Positions 56,445-64,000 of a stretch of 64,000 nucleotides of DNA are shown here, piece after piece. Positions within the stretch are counted from its first letter, which is position 1; each line of letters opens with the position of its first letter. Below the pieces are notes generated by a model. It was not told the DNA's origin and made no database searches. It worked only from the letters and a program-made list of their open reading frames with translations. The DNA is from Fistulifera solaris (Eukaryota; Bacillariophyta; Bacillariophyceae; Naviculales; Stauroneidaceae), in contig AP026148.1 of the NCBI GenBank assembly GCA_030295235.1, positions 124,001 through 188,000 of the forward strand. The letters run 5' to 3'. A program made the translations under genes and the position numbers.

Positions 56445-56463
56445 CTACGTGCAACCCACGTAG
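56445..56463. repeat. CTACGTG...CACGTAG hairpin, copy 2
   Basis: CTACGTGCAACCCACGTAG lies 205 bp from copy 1 in the same orientation. The same hairpin word closes the inner ends of the terminal repeats of the 14.4-15.6 kb element. Confidence 0.7.
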
Positions 56464-56788
56464 ACTTTGGAAGCATGACATTTTTTCCTCTTTTCAATGT
56501 TTTTGCATCGATATTCTTTGATTTCTTGTTGCCTTTTAATACGAAAGAGCTATTTGAATCATGGTAAGAGAGATGTATCCAGAGACTTTTGGAATAGATT
56601 GTTACCTGATACGGCGCTTCTGCTCTTGAGGCAATCTACATAGACGTCAAAAGAACCCAGACGCAGTAGCTATACCTATTCTGCGAAGTAGTTACGACAT
56701 AGAGAGTGTTAAACAAAGTTTAATTTTCTAGTAGGCGCTAATCCCTATGTTTGTATTCATTTGTATTCGAGAATTTTTTAGACTGCAG

Positions 56789-58405
56789 TCAAAGCTCGTC
56801 ATTTTTGTTACCGCTGCTTCTCTCTTCCAACAGTTTCTCTACCATGGTACTCAACTGATCCACCTTGGCATGTAGTGTTTCATCCGTAACGCTCATAAGC
56901 TTGTCCTTATTGCGGGGATCCGTCATGCGCCACCATTCAATCAAATCTTCACCCGACTTGGCTTGGAATAGTGTCGGACTTCGTGATGCGGTCAGCCGTT
57001 GGTCTTTACATTCAATGCCTTGCACCACACCCAGTTGACCATCCGGTGTCACACTCGTGCCCTTGTACACAAGTCGACAGCCCTCGTCCACATCCATGAT
57101 GGGTTCTGGTGTACCTTTGGGATTTGGTTTCTTGTACCAATCGTCGGCATCTTCGACGGGACGGTAATGCGTAAATAGATTGACATAGTACGAATTGGGT
57201 CCGGTCATGGGACGATTGCGGCCGTGCAGAGCTTTCGCGGACTCGTAATAGACGATATCACCCGGTTCCATTAAGATTTCATGCATGCGATCCATGTGAT
57301 CTTGTACCTCCACCGGCCACGGTTCGGTTAAGTTTCCCTGTGCGATATTCACAATGAGACTCACAGCGTGTGTGTTGCGTCGATCGACATGGGTCAACAG
57401 TCGTGCCCCCTCGGTGTACTTGCGCAATCCGTACATGACCGTTTGTTCTACTTTGACACCCGCCCAGGCTTCGACTAGTTCCAACAAACGTATTTGCAAC
57501 ATTTGTTTCATCTGCCACGGCACTTGAATGAAATACACTCCCGTTTCCCACCAATTGACAAAGACACCACGTCCTTTCCATTCCTCACGGGAAGCATGGT
57601 GTCGATTGTTGTAATAAAAGGCTCCCATGTAGGCGAACACGTCACGGGGCAGTTGTCCTTTCTTGAAACCTAGAGGACTGAAGGTACGTGAGACTTCGTT
57701 GTGACGTTTCCACTCTTCGCGGAGCGTGTATTCAATTTCCTCGTCAAAATTATGGGCACTAACATCGTCACTGGGTGGACTCTCCCCAAATCCCAGAACC
57801 GTCGCATATTCAATGATGACATTGGCGACTTCGACTCCTTCTACCGTTTCCGCTACAAACTCGTGTCCCAAATACGTATGAAAGCACCGCGTTTTGGGTT
57901 CACCGTATTCAATTTGCATATGAAGTTGCTTCTCACCTTGAGCATTAATCCAGTACAATTGCAGTGGATTTGTACGATCGTAATAATTCATGAAACACGA
58001 TTCCACTTGGGCACAATTCTTTTGAAACCACGGTCGAAAATCGGCTCCGTCTCCCTTATAATGCATACTCGGCATGACGTGATGCGCCAACGAACGATCG
58101 GTGCCTCTTCCGATACAAACGGCTTGACAAGTTTCCGAGGAGTCGTCGTCATCCGTAAAAAGCTGCTGTGCAGCTTCACCTTGTGCAAGAAGTGTTTGAT
58201 AGCGAGGACTAGTGAAGGAAGCCAATGGGCAACCCTCTTGATAGAGCAAATAGTGCGATGTCAATTTTTGATTTTCATCGTACGAAAGATCGTGTGCCAC
58301 CGATTCGATCACAGCGGGTGACGCACTCAAGGTTCTCCATGCGGCGAACGAAATGAAAAGAAGGCAACGAAGGAACATTGCGGTTCTGGAACGATTGCGA
58401 TTCAT
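56789..58405 (-). CDS. secreted/ER 2-oxoglutarate-Fe(II) hydroxylase (prolyl 4-hydroxylase-like)
   Basis: A single exon of 538 residues. The N-terminal signal sequence is MFLRCLLFISFAAWRTLSAS. The catalytic domain is C-terminal: LLELVEAWAGVKVEQTVMYG, then YTEGARLLTHVDRRNTHAVS (the H-x-D of the iron site), GDIVYYESAKALHGRNRPMT (distal His, then Arg), and YYVNLFTHYRP. This is the fold of P4H-type dioxygenases, which hydroxylate proline or related residues using 2-oxoglutarate and O2. The N-terminal half is not recognised. Substrates may be cell-wall or frustule proteins, which in diatoms are hydroxyproline-rich; that is inference. Confidence 0.75.
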   Translation of the reverse strand: MNRNRSRTAMFLRCLLFISFAAWRTLSASPAVIESVAHDLSYDENQKLTSHYLLYQEGCPLASFTSPRYQTLLAQGEAAQQLFTDDDDSSETCQAVCIGRGTDRSLAHHVMPSMHYKGDGADFRPWFQKNCAQVESCFMNYYDRTNPLQLYWINAQGEKQLHMQIEYGEPKTRCFHTYLGHEFVAETVEGVEVANVIIEYATVLGFGESPPSDDVSAHNFDEEIEYTLREEWKRHNEVSRTFSPLGFKKGQLPRDVFAYMGAFYYNNRHHASREEWKGRGVFVNWWETGVYFIQVPWQMKQMLQIRLLELVEAWAGVKVEQTVMYGLRKYTEGARLLTHVDRRNTHAVSLIVNIAQGNLTEPWPVEVQDHMDRMHEILMEPGDIVYYESAKALHGRNRPMTGPNSYYVNLFTHYRPVEDADDWYKKPNPKGTPEPIMDVDEGCRLVYKGTSVTPDGQLGVVQGIECKDQRLTASRSPTLFQAKSGEDLIEWWRMTDPRNKDKLMSVTDETLHAKVDQLSTMVEKLLEERSSGNKNDEL

Positions 58406-59284
58406 GGATTGTGATTGTTATGAATGATCTATGACTATTAATGTCAAAGAACGGAAGAAAAGGAAAAAAAAGGTGACCGTCGAATGATGTGAGAGTGACC
58501 GCCCCGATGCGAACTCCTCGTACCAGTACTAAGGTTAGAGTACAGGAAAATGCCATCGCTTTTAATAAGGCTTACCAGGTACTGTACTACGTACTTGTAC
58601 AGCATTAGGGGAATATCCTCACGACCCAACGAAACTTCAGTCCCGAACACGTTGAGAGTCAATTTCAATGCATTCAAACACCGTCAGAAAAATTGTTGAA
58701 CCAAGGATTCCGAAAATTACTTCAGTTACTTATGCTCGCATCGGTGTTGTCGATCTCGACGATGATACTGTAGGGATGAAAAGCGTTGATTACGAAATGA
58801 CTTGATTGTTTTACTATGGAGTAAATAGAAGGAGACCTATTCGATTGATGACTCAACCCATTTTCAGTCCCGTCAATAGACGACCACACAAGTTAGTAAT
58901 ACACTAATAACTGCTACTCATTTCCTTCTGGTCTTTTCTACTTGAGCTTTTGCAGTTCAGAAAATATTTTTTATTTATATTATTTGCGTTATCGATGACT
59001 TTGATGATCCTAAAATAATACGTAAGGTCCATCTCTCAATGATGGATTGTTGTTCCTGGGTTGCAATGAGTGTGTTTCGCGGAATTTCTTGTGTCGCACA
59101 TGTTGTTTTATAGAATAAGAGGCGGCACTGAGTCAGTACCGAACCTCGCTAAAAAAATCCTACCCGCCTTCAACGACGATGATTACCGAAAGGGGGAAAA
59201 GGAAAAGAAAAAAAAAGGATCTTTTACACATATTCATTCTTCATTCGATTCGTTGACGGCTTAGTCCTTCTTTCGTTTCTCACC
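58406..59284. other. intergenic region between divergent genes
   Basis: About 880 bp. GTACCAGTACTAAGG and TACCAGGTACTGTACTACGT words lie at 58519-58602. A weak relative of the dispersed motif (TGATGACTCAACCCATTTTC) is near 58846. No gene. Confidence 0.5.
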
Positions 59285-61202
59285 ATGATGCGCGTGAACG
59301 ACACTACGTCGAGTGACGCAGCATCCAGCCAAAAAGCGCGCCGTCGTGAATGGAATCGGCATCTTTCACTCGTGGCCCCGCAATTTCCCCAATCCCCGTG
59401 ATGCTTTGTTTGATTTAATCGACAATGCGGTCGATGCCGCTCATGACCATGGTAGGATTGATATAGCCGCCGACGAGCGTGGGTCTGGCGTTGTTTTGTT
59501 GAATTCCTGTGCCGCGCCCGTCAAACCTTTGTGGAAAGTGCTCGAATTGTATACGAGCGAAAAACAATCGACGGGGGCCGTCGGAGAAAATGGAATTGGT
59601 CTCAAACAGGGAGTGGTGACTTTGGCGAATGTAGCTTTTTTAATTTCCAAGAATCATCATTCCAAATACAGTCTCGGAATTGTGGCGCATTGTTTGCAAA
59701 GTGAGAGTGCTTGTTGGTTGCCCTCGTTTGAGTTCAAGTCCCAACTAGGAACGAATTTGGAGCAAGAACTCTTAACGACACTTGGCAGTCATCCGAAATT
59801 ACGAGAGTGTGTGACTTTGTATGGAGATTCCTTTCTCGATGGAGTGCGTCGTTTGTCGAAAGTCATGTTGCACATGGACAACGCGAAGCTCGGTTGGACG
59901 CAATATCCGCACGTCTTTTGTCTTTTATTGCACGGTCTCAAGCACGGCGAAACACTCGTTCCGCACGAACGTGTCCGCGAATTGCTCGAAAAGACCAAAG
60001 CGGACTTGCCCAAACATTATTTGCATATTCCGAAAAGCATTCTTGTCACAGTGGGTACATCCATCGTCCACTTCAACTATTGGCAAACACGCCTCGTCGA
60101 GATGACGACCTTTGACGTAGATGTCAACAAGAGTGTGCTCATGGAAGAAGATGCGTTTTGGCAACATCCGAAAAAGGCGTACGATCCATCTCAATACTAT
60201 CCCATCCGTATCTACGTGGGCTTTGATGCACTCCGTGCCGCCGACGAGACACAGCCCAGCACGGGCAGTCTTTACATATACAGTCGAACGTGTGGTCGAC
60301 TCATTCGACATTCACCCGATGCTCGTGGTGAAATCAATGTTTCCAATGGTGGGACCGACTATTGTCAAGGACTGACGATTATATTGGATGATCGTTGTGG
60401 TCAGTTGCCCTTGAATCCGACCAAGCATGATGTAGCCTTTTCCGAGCACGCCGATGGCGTCATCCACCGAGCCAATTTGTATTGTTACATCAATATTGTG
60501 ACACGATTCTATTACAATTACTTCAAAGAGTCATACTTTTTCAAAAAGAAGGCAGATATCTCAGAGGCTTTGAAGGAAATGGTTCCACAAGTGAGACGAG
60601 CGATTGCCTTGGCTTATCAAGATTACAAGCCCATCTCTCAGTGTCATTTCAACACATTTTCTAATTTCATGCGAAAGGTGGGCGCTGTGAAAAACAGCAA
60701 AATCACCCGAATGGTCCCATTTAAAGATGTCGCTCTGAACAAAGGCAACGACACTCTTGTTCGTTTCACAAAACGGGATCCCCCGGGTGTTTCTGTCATC
60801 TCAGATGCTTCTGTCGTGTCGCCTGAGCCTGTGACTAGTACAACTAGAGTCGACACTCAATCCAAGAGGATTTCGCGGGACACGAATGATAAGGAGGCTT
60901 CGTTGGCGGCACCGTCGCTTGTGGAAAGGTCCCAGTATACTTCGCCCATGTCCGATGGTTCCTTCACTGTGAAAAAGCGCCCGCGACTACTTCCATCAGA
61001 AGAAAGGATCAGTGAAGAAGCTATGATGAAACGAGTCGCTTTACTGGAACATGAGGTGGCACAATTAAAAAGGCACATAGTGACACAGAAAAAGTTGGAG
61101 AATGAGATTGTTCAATTGAAAGACGCGTTGGCCCGCCAGAACGAGATTGTAGCCCGATTGAACGCCCGATTCAAAGATTACAGTCAGATTTATACATGCT
61201 GA
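59285..61202 (+). CDS. MORC-like GHKL ATPase
   Basis: The start is the ATG at 59285 (MMRVNDTTSSDAASSQ). The frame then changes at A5 59331-59335, and one more A gives KKRAVVNGIGIFHSWPRNF. Length is about 639 residues. The GHKL nucleotide-binding elements are DALFDLIDNAVDAAHDH (N-box with Glu/Asp and Asn) and GAVGENGIGLKQGVVTLAN (glycine-rich lid). An S5-like region follows, including LPLNPTKHDVAF. The last 65 residues are a coiled coil (MMKRVALLEHEVAQLKRHIV). Similar architecture (GHKL, S5, coiled coil) is found in MORC ATPases, which compact chromatin. No CW zinc finger is seen. The chromatin role is inference. Confidence 0.7.
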
Positions 61203-61326
61203 AGCTGTTCGTGACTTTTGGCGTTAGTTGACCATTGTGCTTTCTTCCTACATTACCCAGCTCACTTTGATTATTGAACATTTATACTCCGTTTTATTTA
61301 GCGTCTTTCATAGTTACCTTGAGTCG

Positions 61327-63289
61327 TTATTTGCTTGCCGCTGAATTATCTGCGTCAATGACCGGGAAGATTCGCGTTGGATGAGCTTCCGTGTTGAACA
61401 CGTGCTTGTTCAAAAGATCAATTTCCGTGTCGGGGTCTTGCAATAGGTATAGATATTTCAACAACTCGGCAAAGAAGAACGATTCTGTCTTGTCTCTGGG
61501 AATGCCGTTGACATCCGCCACATTGCTCAGTTCACCGTACCCTATATCGGTCTTGCAATATCGTTCCACGGCTTGGTAGATTTCCCAACCCCACTCTCGG
61601 TACACGGGGTCTCCCGTTAAATGATTCAAAATAAACATGGACTCCACGGCTTCTGGCCGGAGCAAATAGTGCGGTGCGCCACTTCCAATTTGGAAGTCAC
61701 TGCCCGGATTGGCTTGTATGAATTCTGGTGATATTCCCGTATTCATACGAGCATACATTTGGTAGCACGTGTACGTCAACGCCTTCCCGGTCCGTAAATC
61801 GCGCTGCGCGCGTTCACTCTCTAGCCCGAGAGGATCTGTATACGCACCCAAAGCCAGTAACCCACCCAAAAAGCAGGCTAAATGATCCATCTTGTAATCC
61901 ATATGATTGTTGTTTTTATCGGCGACGTAGGTCAATCCGGACGGTGTTGTTTTCTGTTCCAGTTCATTGTGCATACCTTCCATAGCTTTGTCGTACATTT
62001 CGCGGTACATGGGTTCCGTTTTCCCACCTTGCAACCACATTTTGAGCATATATTCGTAGACGGAATCTCCCATGGCCCCGAACGTGAGTTTGTCATTGGC
62101 AAAGTGGGGCAACGGGCGTCCGTTGTGGCGAGATTTGACCGGCGTTTTTCCTGGATCACTGAAAAGTAGGGATACAGTCCATTGGGTGTCGACATTTCGT
62201 GCAAGACTTCAAAGACATACTCGGTCTTGTCGGCAAATTCGCGTTCTCCGGACATTTTGGACAAGTATCGATTTTCAATTTGAATCGATCCAAATTCCGC
62301 TAAAATGGTATTGCCACCCGACCATCCCACGTGTCCTCGTTGACCATTTTTGAGATTGACTTTTCCCGTCGGTAGACCCGTTTGACTTTGATCAAAGGCT
62401 TTGATAAGTCGTTTGCCCAAATCAAGGGCATGCTCCAAAAGGTAGCATCCCCACTCCAATCGTAGGCCGACAACAATCCTCCCAAATCCCGAATCGTAGT
62501 TTCAAACGTCGAAACACTACCGACATTGTCGTGTGACAAATGATCTCGCACCCAATCCCGTCCTTTCCAAAATTCGTCTTTCATATCCATCAACCACAAG
62601 GTATCGAGTGCATCAATTAATGTAATCCCTTGTCCACCCCAATTGTTGGCCGGTTTTTTCGATTGGGGCATGATTTCATCGGCACCAAACGCGTATTGCG
62701 TATATCCATTCCACGCGTGTTGCATCGTCTGGCGAATGTGAACCCGCCGCGATCGGGCGACGGCATCGGAAGCGGCCTTGATTTCGTCCGTTATGAGATA
62801 GGGTGTCCCGCCCGTAGTATATTCGGTATAACGATGACCGCCGGGCGGCACAAATTGCGTGTGAGCATCGTAATCTTCGGCAACGGGAATCAACGGATAC
62901 GGATACAATTGCGTGGGTGGTGTATCGTAGGGATTTGTATTAATCGAAAGAGGTTCCGGTGGAGGTCCATTGACGGCATTCAAATCGACACCCGGAATGG
63001 CTTCCGTCAATAACACTTGTTTAATGACATTGTTGGAAGAGGGCAAATGTCGTTCCCGGAAGACACTGTGTGTTGTAGGAGTTGGAGGAACTGTGAACAG
63101 AAGTAACAACAATCCGATCGACAAGACGACGGCAATGCTGAGCAACAATAGTAAACTCTTGCGCAACAAACTCGCATTGCTCGAGTTGCCGGTTCCGCGC
63201 CTCCGACGCAACGAAGGTGTTCCGGATCGTCTCATTTTTAGTATAACAGAAAGAACTGTCAAAAGGAATGGTTGTGAATGACAACTCAT
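61327..63289 (-). CDS. GH47 alpha-1,2-mannosidase (ER/Golgi class I)
   Basis: A type II membrane protein: a basic N-terminus (RRSGTPSLRRRRG), an anchor (SLLLLLSIAVVLSIGLLLLL), a stem, then the GH47 domain. Family blocks are HIRQTMQHAWNGYTQYAFGA, NNWGGQGITLIDALDTLWLM, GHVGWSGGNTILAEFGSIQI, MDHLACFLGGLLALGAYTD, APHYLLRPEAVESMFILNHL and the C-terminal VFNTEAHPTRIFP with the calcium-binding Thr. The coding frame changes twice, at A4 62437-62440 and A4 62162-62165. One extra base at each restores ATFLEHALDLGKRLI and YFSDPGKTPVKSRHNG. The enzyme trims Man9GlcNAc2 N-glycans. The intact protein is about 655 residues. An alternative start is MRRSGTP at 63235. Confidence 0.9.
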
Positions 63290-64000
63290 GCAACTGTTTT
63301 ACTGTCATTTCATCAGCGAGACGTTTGGTTTCGTTGTTCGCGTGCTACCAGCTACCAGTATTATTTCGCTGCTTCGATGACTGCGATGGATCACGCTATT
63401 TCGTGAATCATCAAGTAGACGAGCCGTTATTGTGCAAATAATAGTACTACTAATAATTTTACTTAGAAGAAATCATCGCATTCCCAATTTTTTTTAATGC
63501 AAAACCTGTATAAGTGTCGTTCGGTGATCAAGTTACATCCAAACTAATAATGAACTTATATATTATTCCTAATTTCCTAACGTCAGAATGTAATCTTGAC
63601 ATTCGACTGCATTTTCCATTTTTCATCTCATTTTTTCACATACGGAGTCTTTCTACAACGGTCATGAGATTGTGCACCTTCGAGCAGATGCGACTGTGCA
63701 ATGAAATGTACCTTGGAATGCGAATCTGGTGCCCACGAAAACGATCTTGCCACACACGACAACCAACACTTTGGAACCTTTTTGTTGTTGACATCCAAGG
63801 AACACTATGGTACCAGTACCAGGTATATACCTTTTATCTCTTTTTGTTCTTTCACAACCCACAATCCCTCGTCATGTTGTTTACCTTACGTCAATCCACT
63901 CTGGTAAGTCCGGTATATATGAGAAAAATACTCGTTGTTGCTTCTTTTGTCTGCAACCACACTGTCTCATCGTTTGATTTCGCAGCGCTACGCCCCGGCA
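63290..64000. other. intergenic region to right edge
   Basis: About 710 bp with no convincing gene. GGTACCAGTACCAGGTATA lies near 63810 and GCTACCAGCTACCAG near 63344. A weak relative of the dispersed motif (ATTCGACTGCATTTTCC) is near 63601. Confidence 0.5.

Larger units (their letters stand above)
56025..56788. other. intergenic region with CTACGTG hairpin repeats
   Basis: About 760 bp. It contains two direct copies of a hairpin word at 56240-56258 and 56445-56463. No gene. Confidence 0.55.

Noticed and set aside
57701-58321. 206-codon plus-strand frame
   Set aside because: Antisense of the hydroxylase gene, which has conserved catalytic residues.

Overview
This window is eukaryotic nuclear DNA, most likely from a pennate diatom (a Fistulifera- or Phaeodactylum-like genome; the species is a guess). 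The evidence is dense, mostly single-exon or few-exon genes on both strands, short GT-AG introns (35 to 137 bp), signal peptides followed by ASAFAP-like motifs typical of diatom plastid import, a helicase-associated-repeat protein, a bacterial-type monomeric isocitrate dehydrogenase, HMG-box proteins with long inserts, and small Cys-rich domain proteins of a kind I associate with diatoms. I recognised no rRNA, tRNA or CRISPR.

Layout. 1-9 kb: a secreted helicase-associated-repeat protein running off the left edge, a TTC1-like TPR protein, an ataxin-2-like RNA-binding protein and an HMG-box protein. 9-17 kb: a plastid phytol-kinase-like protein, a plastid DUF1995-like protein, an Asn-rich secreted protein, a 1.14-kb terminal-inverted-repeat element without a transposase, and a small Cys-rich protein. 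17-28 kb: a vacuolar sorting receptor, a LysM protein, two tandem Myb (telobox-like) genes, a complex I subunit-like gene and a sulfotransferase. 28-31 kb: an AT-hook/transposase-like fragment, a 33-bp minisatellite and a J-domain protein. 31-42 kb: monomeric IDH, a large helical-domain kinase, a second HMG-box gene, ELP3 and a plastid-targeted unknown. 42-49 kb: a second 33-bp minisatellite, phosphomannose isomerase, a rhomboid protease, a decayed gene and a second Cys-rich paralogue. 49-64 kb: an NRT2 nitrate transporter, TRAPPC1, a Mic10-like protein, an ABCF ATPase with a 22-nt microexon, a 2OG-Fe(II) hydroxylase, a MORC-like ATPase and a GH47 alpha-mannosidase.

Most genes are unrelated housekeeping functions (translation, vesicle traffic, glycan processing, plastid and mitochondrial metabolism), so the window does not read as one pathway or operon.

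Two features cut across the window. First, about ten genes carry single-base frame breaks, 18 by my count, nearly all in short homopolymers. Shifting the frame by one base restores conserved protein each time. This looks like homopolymer length error in the sequence rather than mass pseudogenisation, and it means simple ORF calls here are often wrong. Second, the intergenic DNA shares a set of small dispersed repeats: a 25-45 bp motif built on ACGACTG and CAGTCATGAGTC, CTACGTG...CACGTAG hairpins, TACCAGTA-type tracts and two minisatellites with the same core.
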